A stretch of 64,000 bases of DNA, taken from Ottelia alismoides (taxonomy: Eukaryota > Streptophyta > Magnoliopsida > Alismatales > Hydrocharitaceae). Under the pieces are notes generated by a model that saw only the letters and a program-made list of their open reading frames with translations, had not been told where the DNA came from and did no database searches. Positions within the stretch are counted from its first letter, which is position 1; every line of letters starts with the position of its first letter. The stretch lies in assembly GCA_037367405.1 (NCBI GenBank), contig JAZKJV010011398.1:62001-126000 (forward strand). Direction: 5' to 3'. The translations under genes and the position numbers were made by a program. Positions 23,487-34,589 of the stretch are shown here, piece by piece.

Positions 23487-25944
23487 TGTTATGACAAGAC
23501 ATCTCTGGAATGACGAGAAATAAATGTTAAGCTTTTCTGTGAAGAACTTTAACGAACTCAGTTAAAGGTTTAATGATTGAGTAGGTGGTCACTGATTTCT
23601 GCGCAACGTTTATGCATGACAATGCACATGTTCTTATAATGTAAACATAATATGTGCTTTCCTGAATTTTGATCACTCAACATCTCATGTTAGAAAGTTC
23701 TAAATCCAAATCATTATTGAGGAAAATTGGTGCCTATTCATGGAGTATGAGTCCAAAAGCCAATGCAACATACACTGTGTGATATATTAGCATTCGTCAT
23801 CTTTAATAATCATCATCTCACCATCTGTGGGATAACCATGTGGGTCTGTTTTTTTTGGATTATTATAACCTCTACTTATATTCAATACATTGTTGTAATG
23901 ACATCATATGGAAGACATCTCTTTAATATGTTTTGTTAAGTATCCTCGACCTCGAGTCAAATAGAATTGATCGGGATGAAGAAGGAAGCTTGACAATGTG
24001 AGAATTCGACAATCATGAAGATCATCGAATAAGAGCTTCTAGGGTCCAACGATCAAGGATATGTGATGCAGGAATGGATGAATGAATTCCTCAATGAAGG
24101 GTGAAATGATCGAAGTTTGAATCCAAATCAATAAATATAAGGTACTTAATCAACCATTGGGGGATTGGATGAGATAAAAGTGATTCGTCAAAGGTAAAGG
24201 ATTGGAAATGGAACTTGGGACTTTTTTTAAATGAATTTAGAAGGATTGCAGAGAGAATTGATCTAATTAAATGCAATGCTATATTACTTTGCTGATGGAG
24301 GTCGATCCTTCCTTGAAATTGGAGCTACATTGTTCGATATATGTTCTATCATTCTTTTAGAAATTCTTGTGAGTAGTTTGTTCTCCATCCATTTTAAACT
24401 CCGTGATTATTATGTATATACTATAATATGTTGAATGAAGCTTTAGCTCATGGGGCCTTTCATATAACAAACTAAAACTATAATATTTAACATGTCTTAA
24501 AAACTATAGTAAGACATTATACGAGGCAATGTGAGATTTATCCTTTTCAACAACAAATTAAAAGTGGATGCATTAATGGTGTTTTCCCTTAAATGAGGAA
24601 CTTGGGTGATTATCAAGCATTATTATTAGTTGTGCAAGTAGTTTGAATGGATGAAACTCGAGCCCGACCCATTAGCTTCAGCCTGGGCTTGGGCTTGAGC
24701 CAGACTTTGCTGTATTTTCTAGGCCTCTATCCGGCCCAAAGTCTGCTGTGTTAAATGGGTATGGGTTTTGCACGACCCTTAAGGGCCCAACCAAATCTCA
24801 TTTCTAGTTTTGGGTCAAGGAGGAAGCCATAGTTTCTAGTTGAGAAAGAATGCAGAAGGCAATAGAATAAATGTGAGCTACGCACCTGTCCCCTGCGCAT
24901 TTAGAGCAAAAGGTTTTGTCAATGTGCATTTTCTTCAGGTGACTGGGCAAGTTGCAGTTGGAGCATATTAGATCTTTAGTAGCCCTACCTTAAGGGGACT
25001 AGCCAACTGCTGCAAGACGACAAAGAGCCCCAAATCTTTGAAGGATCTTTTTTATGACCCACACACCAATTATCGTGGCTCGAAAAATTTGCATGTAACA
25101 TGTAATTATTGGAACATCCAAATGGACCTGAGGCTATCGACATTTCTAAGATTGGTTTGCGATTGCCAGGACACATCAATCGATTTGTCTGACCCCAGAT
25201 GTCGGCAAGAGGTAGTAGAAAAGGGCTTTGTCTTTGCCCCTAGGAAGTTTGAAATTATCCGGGGAGAGGAGCTGTTAGCTAGGTCACCAAGAAGTCATTG
25301 GAATTATCCTCGGGAGAGGAGCTGCTAGCTACGTCACCAAGAAGTCATTGGAAATCGACAAGAAAGGGTTGCTTAAAGGGATGGGGAGGATAGGAAAACG
25401 AAGGAGACTTGCTTCAAGGCATGTTATTCACCTTTGATTACTAAAAAAATGAGGCAAATGATTAAATTATAATCACATAAGTGTGGATATTCTTGGAAGA
25501 GGGAAGAAAATGAAAGGATATGAAACTCATTTTAATTTCTTTCTTAATGCTTATTAGCCGCATATGCATTGGAGGAAATAAACTAATGTGTCCATACTTC
25601 TTAGTTTCGAAAGGATATCCATCTTTCACACTAGGGCATATTTCCTTTCCATTTGGGTCGAGGATGCAGAAAGAGGAATCATCAATGGTCCTCAGGTTAT
25701 GGGACTAACTTATTGCTATAATCGATAGAAAAATCATTATTCCAACCTTTGGTGGCCAGCGATTTACCAAGCCAAGAGTAAGTGATCTTTCTTCAGAGGA
25801 TATAACATGATGACTATTCACCTCGTCCTTTGGACGAAATCAATCTTAAATAGACTCGTATAGGGTGATTTTTAAATTAGAAAAATATCATGTTTGGAAG
25901 AAATATTTGAAAAGGTGTGTTTTTACAAATTTATTTAATATAGA
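23487..25944. other. Unassigned non-coding region
   Basis: No recognisable gene. 24650-24790 has GGGCTTGGGCTTGAGCC-like sequence typical of hAT subterminal DNA. 24890-25180 on the minus strand has Cys/His-rich snatches but no family I can name. A 49-bp tandem duplication lies at 25253-25350. Confidence 0.5.
25253..25350. repeat. 49-bp tandem duplication
   Basis: AATTATCC...GTCATTGG occurs at 25253-25301 and 25302-25350 with a few substitutions. Confidence 0.8.
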
Positions 25945-26319
25945 TAATAACAATAATATTTTCAAAATTAAGAACCAAAAGCTATGTCATATAATTGATG
26001 ACCTAACATAACAAATGATCTAACAACCTATCTAATTTTAAACCAATTACTCTAATTATATTAGTGCATGAGATGGAGTTGGTCTCTAGCTCTGGCATGG
26101 GGGAGATGCCTTGCAAGAGGTTGCAGAGGTACAAATCATATAAGAAGTAGGCTGGGTCTCCGATGCAAGATGTGGTGAGGGTCTGTCACAGAAATTTCAC
26201 TTTGGTAGGGCCATCGTCCGTGGCCTCCAATGGGTAGTCGATTTCTGTACTGCATAAATGAACCAATATATTTTGAACATTGCCAAAGATGCGAATGTGG
26301 TGCCTACCACCGCAAGGGC

Positions 26320-28120
26320 CCTACTAGTTTCTGTATGAAAGTTATCAGTTGTAACGTTCGGGATCTTGGAGACCCAGAGAAGCGGAGAATGGTCAGGAGG
26401 TTGTTAATCGAGTGACATGGTAATGTACTTTTACAAGGAACCAAGATACGGTCTTGGACTAGCTGATTGTGGAACTCGGTTGGTGGGTCTGGATTCTTGG
26501 AATTTGAACCTGTGGCTGAGGTAGCCAGTTCGTGAGGGTTCCTTGTTGTATGTAATGGTGGTTGTTTTAATCAACTGTTCGAGTATGCTGGTTCACACAT
26601 GGTCTCCTACCTCTTTGGAGACAAGTGCTTCAATGATGCGAAAGCTTTCTTGAGTATCTATGGGCCTACTTGTGCGACACTTAGACTGAGGTTGTGGGAG
26701 GATTTGAGGGATGCCTACACACATTTCTTCGATCGCTTGGTTGATTAGGGACGACTTTAATGTCAACTTGTTTGCAGCTTACCGCCCTCGTTTGCAAGGT
26801 GGATGAGATCAAGGTTCATCTACCTTCATGGACACGATCCGACTTCTACAATTGGAGGTGTCAGATGCATCTCACTGCCAATTTTCTTGATGGAACTCTG
26901 GATCCAAATCCAAATTGGACGGCTGTCTTTGCTCTTGACATTTGTTGGTTGCTTTTCCTTTGGCTTACATCTCACTCCCTCATTGCTTTGGGCCTTGGGA
27001 AAGCATATTGTTTGATGCTTTTTCTATCGGTCCGAGTAGGCTTGGTTGCTTGAATCAAGATTTAGGGTGATGATTGGATTCATCTTTTGCCCTTTTTTAT
27101 CAACAAAGATTGCGTTGAAGCGCTTAGAGCTTCTGAGTGATAGAGCTCACAGATGCCAAAAGGCTCTTTTAAGCAAATTATTAGTAGACAAAATTGGTTG
27201 CTATTGCTTAAAATTTCCCCCTAGCTTAACCGTCATAAGTAGATAATGAAGACATGGATGGATTACTAGCTTTTGTTAGGCAACTGACAACGATGCAAGA
27301 GGTGGAGAAAAGACCCTGATGGAAATGGACTTCGTCTATTCCTGCCATAAGGGCCCCTATCTTATAGCCCTACTTCTTAACCTAAAAGAAAACTAGACTT
27401 CAAAGTTTTGGTCCTCGTTCTAGTACGAGGGAACGATCATGGTCAACCTTTTTCGCAAGCTAGAGGCTGGTTGATGGAAGCTTTAGGCACATAAGGATGT
27501 TCATGCGACACATGGGGTTCACTGCACGGAGGCCCATGTGGGTCTAGTTTAGTTGGATTGGGTAGAGGACACCGTGGATTTTGATGTTTTTGAGCTTGTA
27601 GAGCTGGTTAGCTTCCAAAGAACCATTCAAGAGGAGGACATGAAGCAAGAGGTCGAATGGAGATAACGCTCCAGACAACGTTTGATTAGTGAGAGTGATG
27701 CCAACACTAAATGTTTCCACTCGATAGCCAACTACAAGAGGCGATGTAATTACATCCATTCTGTTCTAGTTGATAACGATCATGTTGAAGGAGACAAGGA
27801 CGCGGGGGTGGCGATAATGATTTTTTTCTGTAGGACAAGTTGGCGAGGTGTCCAGGGTGGTTGTAGGTGGAGCATGCAAGGGGCATCTACCTTATCTTTG
27901 GAACATGCAAGGGAACTCGTAATGGAGTTTGGTCGTGCTGAGGTACAAACTGCGGTTTGATGGTGCACATGGGCATGATGGATTTCTGATTCTCTTTTTC
28001 AAGGAATTTTGATCGGTGGTCAACTCTGATGTTAGGGATGTGATAAGTGATTTTGCTTCAGACAACCATGGGTTTGAGAGGTTGAACAGAGTTTGTCAAG
28101 CCATATGCCATATTTTAGTG
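26320..28120 (+). pseudogene. Decayed LINE ORF2, second copy
   Basis: Same gene as at 9615-11440, starting MKVISCNVRDLGDPEKRRM near 26334, with the DANTKCFHSIANYKRR string near 27695 and the NHGFERLNRVCQ fragment near 28070. Several stops are shared with the first copy, so they predate the duplication. Confidence 0.65.
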
Positions 28121-29098
28121 TCAATTTTCTGCTAAACAATAGTTCGTCTATAATGCACAATAATCATTGGAGTAACTATAAACAGGTTCAAATCTTATTG
28201 CTCATGAACGACTCTTGTCTAGCATGTATGTCGGTGTATGGACTACAATACCGATTTATTCAAGATGCTTATCAATTGGTAGAAGCCTATTTGAACAAGT
28301 ATTATCCCCATTTCCTGTACAATAGCGAATAGAATTTATCTATATACTATAGTCCTAGTATACTAATAAGGTTTGGCTGGAGAAGAAATTCAGAGAAGGG
28401 TTGAGGAAGGAGAAGAACGTGCTTGTTGGGACATGATTTTGGTGGAGAAAGCCCGAAACTGTGCAAGAGGGAGAGGGAAGAAAGAAGAGATAAATGAAGA
28501 AACTCCACTTTAATTTCAATTTGAACCGTCCCTTCATACTGCCTACCATCCTCTTTATATAGAAGTGTTTATTTCACGTTTCATGACATGAAAATAGTAA
28601 CCAAAAATAGTTTTGTTACAAATTCATGAATACATGCAAAACAATGTCACTGCGAGAACTTTTTGAATTATTATTTATTCATCTTTGGAGCTAACAATTT
28701 GCTATTATTTTGAGACTTATTTAGACATTCTAAATACATTTTATTATCCAAAAAACTCATCCAAACAGTGCATAAACAAGAGCTTTTCATGTTCGCGAAA
28801 AATATTCGAAATTTGCATCATATGCAAAAACCACGAGTCCCTGCGCGTCCGATATGCAAGACCTTGTTCCCTAAGGGTTTGGATCACATCCAAGACCTTT
28901 ATCCTGACTTTGATATCACTTGAAGAAAGTAAATAAATAAAAAATTACTACGCATCACGTAAACACAGAATATTTAGCAAACATTTTGCCAAAACAATCT
29001 TAGTTCATCGTATGAACTAGAAAATGTCGTACAACAATTTGTGCATTCAGAAATTATAAATTCTAAGGAAACAATTTCCAAAATAATTTTTGATATTC

Positions 29099-29103
29099 CT
29101 TAT
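29099..29103. repeat. Left TSD of copia element (CTTAT)
   Basis: CTTAT abuts TGTTGAAAG; the identical pentamer follows the right LTR at 34099-34103. Confidence 0.9.
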
Positions 29104-29246
29104 TGTTGAAAGAATTACATATCTATGTACCGTTTGGTCTTTTTATTTTTCTATGTTCTACCTTATGTAATTTACCCATAGGGTTTTCTCTATATAAGAG
29201 ACCCTAGGATTCTCTGGAATAAACACAATTCTCATTTCCTCTAACA
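29104..29246 (+). repeat. 5' LTR of copia element
   Basis: 143 bp, TGTTGAAAG...CTCTAACA. A TATA box (TATATAA, 29191-29197) lies in the loop of an inverted repeat AGGGT..CTCT / AGAG-ACCCT (29180-29205). AATAAA follows at about 29218. Confidence 0.95.
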
Positions 29247-29258
29247 TGGTATCAGAGC
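29247..29258 (+). promoter_or_regulatory. Primer binding site (initiator-Met tRNA)
   Basis: TGGTATCAGAGC follows the LTR without a spacer, as in most plant copia elements. Confidence 0.95.
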
Positions 29259-29336
29259 CTAGGGTTTAGGCTCTCCGCCCGCCGCCCCCTCCCCCCCTCT
29301 CTCGAGCCCGCCGCTGCCGCCAAGACCTCGAGGTTC

Positions 29337-29465
29337 TCGGCCCCAGCCCCGCCGCCCACCAGTTCTTCTCGGCCCCAGCCCCGCCGCCCACCAATTCTTC
29401 TCGGCCCCAGCCCCGCCGCCCACCAGTTCTTCTCGGCCCCAACCCCGCCGCCCACCAACCCTTCT
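29337..29465 (+). repeat. 32-bp tandem repeat in the copia leader
   Basis: CCCCAGCCCCGCCGCCCACC-type units start at 29341, 29373, 29405 and 29437, an exact 32-bp period, in the untranslated leader between primer site and gag. The minus-strand frames across it are artefacts of the repeat. Confidence 0.85.
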
Positions 29466-29759
29466 CGGGCCCAGTCCAGGGCGCCTCTGCCGCCCACCAG
29501 CTCTCCCGGGGTGCCCCCGAGTGCCGCCCAGCCCTCCCGGCTGCCGCCCAACCCTCCTGCACCCGTGCCCGGCCTCCTCCATTCACCGCCAGCAGTGACC
29601 TAGCCGGCATCCTCTCCCCGGCGGTCCTCTTCGTAGCTGCGTTCGTCATCTCTTATATGGATTTGGATGCGTAAGTCTACATACGCACTCGAATCCTATG
29701 CAGTCGGTGTAGACATCTATTTTTCTGTCTACAAACCCTAGTTCTTTCTCTGCGGTGAT

Positions 29760-30578
29760 ATGTCAGAATCAAAGGTTGATGTGCCATCCGTAGGCGCTTT
29801 CAAAGGTCCTGCGCCGATCGTCAAGATGGATGGATTGAACTATGAGTTCTGGGCGTTGCAGTTCGTGAGTCTCATTAAGTCCAATGGTAAGAAGCACATT
29901 ATTACCGAAGATGAATCGGCAGAGAAGACATGGATCTATGCCTCTTGGGAGGCTGATGACTCGTATGCCAAAGTCTGGCACTCATGAACTTTATCGATGG
30001 AGATTGCGAATGATGTTCTCCATCAGCCCACCGCCAAAGCGATGTGGGACATTCTCGCGGCGACATATTCCCAGGTCCGAAATGAAACCAAGATGCTACA
30101 ACTTCAACATGACATATTCACCATGAAGCAGAATGGGCGACCTCTTCATTCCTTGTATACATCCCTGAGAGGGATGTTCGAGAAACTATACAACGCTATT
30201 CCTCTGACGGCCACACCCGAGCAGCAGAAGACATTCCGCAATGCTACCATGGTTGGCGTCCTTCTTGCGGCCCTTGATCCAGAATATGATGCGGCCAGAT
30301 CACAGATTCTTGCAGATGCTTCCATTCCTCCTATGGAGGAGGTTTATCGGAGGCTTAGTCGCATCTCAGTTCCCTCCAGCTCGTCTACGCCACCTCCTTC
30401 TGCGATGGCTGCTTCCAGAGGACGAGGTGGTTCCGCTTTTTCATTCCGTGGTCATGGCCTACGGGTCACTCAGAAGATACATGCTATTCTAAGCATGGTT
30501 TTCCAACGTCTGCAAGGGTGGCCGAACATGTTGCATCTCCATTTTCTTCGACTTCGGATCAGCGGTTTGAGGACCTAG
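29760..30578 (+). pseudogene. gag: Copia gag (capsid region, damaged zinc knuckle)
   Basis: Gag forms the virus-like particle that packages element RNA. The frame starts MSESKVDVPSVGAFKGP at 29760. A single in-frame TGA (29985-29987) interrupts it where related copies here read Gly (LPGTL versus HS-stop-TL); the frame then continues from 29988 through the UBN2-type gag domain. Near 30455-30475 a deletion removes the first half of the CCHC knuckle: only GHSEDTCYSKHGFP remains, and in a different frame. Translation therefore runs off into a stop at 30578. The preceding SRGRGG basic stretch is intact. Confidence 0.85.
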
Positions 30579-33241
30579 TTGCTCGGCTACGGGATATAAT
30601 GCCTACGGTTCCTACAGATTCTTCTGGAGGCTCTTCGGATATCGCTGCATCTGCTTCTGCCAGTACTTCTGCCACAACTAGCACCTCAGGTAGTGCTTTT
30701 AACACATGTTCTAGTTCAGACATCTCCGATTGGATCATGGACTCTGGTGCAACGCACCATCCTTGTCGAGACAGAGACCGACTTATTTGATACAGGGAGA
30801 TTCCTTCAGGGCGATCAATGATCATTGCAAATGGGACTCATTCTCCCATTATTGGACAGGGGGAGGTTATGTTATCCTCTTCAATGCGTCTGAAGAATGT
30901 CTTACATGCTCTTGAATTTTCGTTGAACTTGCTCTCTATTAGTCAGATTACAAAAGATTTGCATTGTCGCGCTATATTTGACCCATCCTCTCTTATATTT
31001 CCGGACATCCTAACGGGCAGAGTGATTGGCTGTGGTTCTGAGCAGGATGGTCTTTACCGTCTGACCCGAAGTTCTTATGCTGGAGTCTCCTCTCATGCTG
31101 TTGGATCTGTCTCACCCTATACCTGGCATCTACGCTTTGGTCACCTGCCTCTCAAGAAGATGCGTCACCTTTTGCCTCAGATATCTCCCAGTTCGTAATT
31201 CTGGTGTGAAGCGTGTCAATTAGGGAAGCACCATAGAGCTAGCTTCCCAAGTCGTCAGAGTCGGAGCAGTAGCTCCCCTTTTGAGTTACTTCATGCTGAT
31301 ATTTGGGGTCCTAGTCGTGTCCCTGATCACCAAGGGCACAGATTCTATCTTGTCGTGGTCGATGATTTTTCTCGTTTGTCGTGGGTCTTTCTTTTGAAAA
31401 ATAAATCTGAAGCTGGTGATGTGATCAAAAATCTTATAAATGAAGTAAACAATGTTTTCTCGTCCAAAGTGAAATATGTTCGTACTGATAATGCATTGGA
31501 GTTCTGTTCTCGATTTCTCTCCCAATATTTTTGGTCAAAAGGCATTATACATCAAACTACATGTGCCTACACCTCCCAACAAAATGGAGTTGCTGAGAGA
31601 AAACATCGTCACCTACTTGATATTACTCGAACTCTTCTTATCCAGAGTTGTGCTCCTATCTCTTTCTGGGGAGATGCTGTTCTTACAGCCTGCTACCTGG
31701 TAAATCGTAAGCCATGTACAATACTTGGTGAGAAAACTCCTCTCTCTATTGTCTTTCCAGATAAAGAATTGTTCTCGTTCACTCCTCGTGTTTTTCGGGT
31801 CGTTGCCTTTGTTCATCAGCTATCACCTGGTCTAGACAAGCTCTTACCTAGAGCTGTCAAATGTGTCTTCGTGGGTTATTCTCGGACGCAGAAAGGATAC
31901 CGTTGCTATGACCCAGTAAATGAGAAGTATTTTGTCAGTGCGGATGTTACATTCTTTGAGTCGGTTATGTACTTTTCACCTGCAGGTGACAGATTGACCT
32001 CCAACTCATCTATTAATGAGGTCTATGTTCCTCCTCCTACCGTGAATCTTCCTGTGTCCAGTCCAGTTCCTAATATTGTGTCCACACCACCTTTGCATCT
32101 GCCTCCACCACCACCACCACCTCCACCAAAACCACTAATATCTCCTCTACCAAAGTTCTATACCTGTCGATCTGGTCCTGCTCAGGCTACACGACAATCA
32201 TCCAGCACGCCCCAGGTTTGTCCAAATGTTACTACTAATGAGTCAATTAGTGTGCCTATGCAGGATGTGCCATTACAGGACGAATCGGGCTCGGTGACCT
32301 CAGTAGTTGATGATCTGGATGTCCCTATTGCGATGCGAAAGCAGAAACGCAGCTGTGCTTCGTATCCTCTTGCTTCACAGGTTTCCTTTCATCGCCTTAC
32401 AGGAGATTTTCAGAGATTTGCAGTGGCTTTATCTTCTGTGGAGATCCCGCGGACATATCAGGATGCATTGAAAATTGATTGTTGGCGAATTGCTATGGAG
32501 GAGGAGATGGCTGCCCTACAGTCGAGGGGCACATGGAGGCTGGTTACTGCTCCCCCAGGAGCATCTGTAGTTAGCTGCAAATGGGTATTCACTGTCAAGT
32601 ATCATGCAGATGGCAGCTTGGATCGATACAAGGCACAACTAGTGGCACGTGGTTTCACTCAGACGTATGGAGTGGACTATATGGATACCTTCTCTCCGGT
32701 TGCCCGTTACTCCACTCTTCGTATTCTTCTGTCTGTAGCTGTGGTACGTGATTGGCCCTTGTTCCAGCTGGATGTTAAAAATGCATTTTTGTATGGGGAT
32801 CTGCAGGAGGAAGTGTACATGCAGCAGCCTCCGGGGTTTGCTGCTGAGGGGGAGAATCATATGGTGTGCAGACTTCATAAGGCAATTTATGGCCTTAAAC
32901 AAAGTCCAAGGGCATGGTTTCAGAAGCTTTCCCAGTTGATTGAAGAACAAGGCTTCAAGAGATCCAATGCAGATCACTCATTGTTCATCCAGAAGACTAC
33001 TCGAGGTACAATTGTCATCATGGTGTATGTTGATGACATTTTAGTCACAGGAGATGATGCCCAGGGGATAGAGATGACCAAAGCAGTGTTGGGTCGTCAA
33101 TTTGTTACAAAGGATCTTGGCACACTACGATACTTTCTGGGACTGGAGTTCGCCAGGAATGCACGGGGTCTAGTAATGACCCAGAGGAAATATATTACAG
33201 ATATGCTGATTGATTGGCATGACCGGATGCAGACCGTCTAG
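30480..33241 (+). pseudogene. pol: Copia pol: protease, integrase, reverse transcriptase
   Basis: One frame carries all three enzymes but has stops at 30788-30790 (TGA) and 31196-31198 (TAA). Protease: MDSGATHH near 30737. Integrase: zinc-binding HLRFGH...CEACQLGK around 31125-31225, then the catalytic triad, D in HADIWGP, D in VRTDNALEF, E in NGVAERKH. A polyproline linker lies near 32100. Reverse transcriptase: KWVFTVKYH, FQLDVKNAFLYGDL, and the active site YVDDILVTGDD near 33030, followed by LGTLRYFLGLEFAR. Active-site residues of integrase and RT are kept although the frame is broken. A small deletion near 33205 shifts the frame into RNase H. Confidence 0.9.
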
Positions 33242-33900
33242 TACTCCTATGGATCCTAGCATGAAACTGTACGATAATGATACAGAAGAGGTTGACAAGA
33301 GAAGGTATAGAGAAATGGTGGGGAAACTTCTTTACATAACTATAACCCGACCTGATATTGCCTTTGCAGTTAGCCGGGTAAGCCTGTTCATGGAACAACC
33401 GAGACAGATACATATGGATGCTATATATATGATACTCAGGTATCTAAAATTGTCTCCAGGCACGGGATTGTTGTTCAAGAAGGAAACCAATTTATGCAGG
33501 ATGCCCTAAGGATCGAAAGTCTACCTCGGGCTTTACTGTGTTTATTGGTAGCTCTCTAGTTTCTTGGAAAAGCAAGAAACAAACCGTCGTGGCTAGATCC
33601 AGTGCAGAATCTGAATATAGGGCTATGTCACATGCAAGAACAGAAATGATGTGGGTTCGAGCTGTACTAGAAGATTTGCATGTAGATGTACCTCTACCCA
33701 TGCAACTACATTGTGATAATCAAGCTGCATTGTTCATTGCCAATAATCCTACCTTTCATGAGAGAACCAAGCATATTGAAGTATATTGTCATTACACCAG
33801 AGACATGATCCAAAAGGGATTGATTTCTACTTCACATGTCAGTTCTGGGGAGCAGACTGCCGACATCTTCACCAAACCGCTTCTCAGAGGACCATTTTAG
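33210..33900 (+). pseudogene. Copia RNase H, two frames with a deletion at the active site
   Basis: The first part (33210-33490) reads RPSSTPMDPS...RPDIAFAVSRV; the second (about 33495-33900) reads YAGCPKDRKSTSGFTVFIG, then [21 protein letters not shown] and HERTKHIEV. Between them about ten residues are missing, including the Asp that begins the RNase H motif DxDxAG; the equivalent in the copy at 47.2 kb reads NTDVDYAGC. ADIFTKPL near the end is the usual copia C-terminus. Confidence 0.85.
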
Positions 33901-33944
33901 AAATGCACTTCCAAGCTGAGCATGATCGATATCTATGCTCCATC

Positions 33945-33955
33945 TTGAGGGGGAG
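33945..33955 (+). promoter_or_regulatory. Polypurine tract
   Basis: TTGAGGGGGAG immediately precedes the 3' LTR and primes plus-strand DNA synthesis. Confidence 0.9.
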
Positions 33956-34098
33956 TGTTGAAAGAATTATATATCTATGTACCGTTTGGTCTTTTTATTT
34001 TTCTATGTTCTACCTTATGTAATTTACCCATAGGGTTTTCTCTATATAAGAGACCCTAGGGTTTTTTGGAATAAACACAATTCTCATTTCCTCTAACA
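33956..34098 (+). repeat. 3' LTR of copia element
   Basis: 143 bp, four differences from the 5' LTR by eye (one near the start, three just after the CCCTAG box). Confidence 0.95.
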
Positions 34099-34103
34099 CT
34101 TAT
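34099..34103. repeat. Right TSD of copia element (CTTAT)
   Basis: Identical to 29099-29103. Confidence 0.9.
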
Positions 34104-34589
34104 GAATAAAAGAGATAGATTATGGTTACCTCTTGAAGCGTGAGTTTGCAGATGAAGAAACCTCATGAATCAAGTTCAATCTGCAGAAGTCTCTCTCGTG
34201 TGCATGGAGACGAATCGCGTTGCTTCCCATAAACCCGGTCATCGACCAGAGTAACAAGAAGAGGCTTTTGAGAGATGGAGACTCTCAAGACTCTTCTATA
34301 TCTCAAGGGGTACGGAATTTCAAGAGACTTTGCTCTCCAAAATTTTTGTTGCAAAAGAGAGAGCCTTGCTCTCCTTTTATACTTACACTACATGTGCAAC
34401 ATGTAGGTTGTAGTCTCTTGGATTTTAAATCAAGGGCTTAGAGCAAGTACTAATTTAATAAAGATTATCTTCTTATTTTCTCTAATTAATATTAACTAAT
34501 TATCAATAAATAAGCAACAACTTAGCTTAACTAAAATTAGTTAAAGTTGTTGCCTTTTTATCTATTAATTAATTAACTTGATACCCATG

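Larger units (their letters stand above)
29104..34098 (+). mobile_element. Full-length Ty1/copia element, 4995 bp, coding-defective
   Basis: Complete structure: TSD, 143-bp LTRs, initiator-Met primer site, gag, protease, integrase, reverse transcriptase, RNase H in copia order, polypurine tract. By eye the LTRs differ at four positions (about 97% identical), so it is moderately young. The coding region is broken by three in-frame stops and three deletions or shifts, so it cannot make its own proteins. It inserted into repeat B copy 2; copy 1 shows the uninserted arrangement near 12401-12406. Confidence 0.95.

Noticed and set aside
29252..29649. Gly/Arg-rich minus-strand frames of 99-127 codons
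   Set aside because: They are translations of the 32-bp tandem repeat in the copia leader; all three frames are open.
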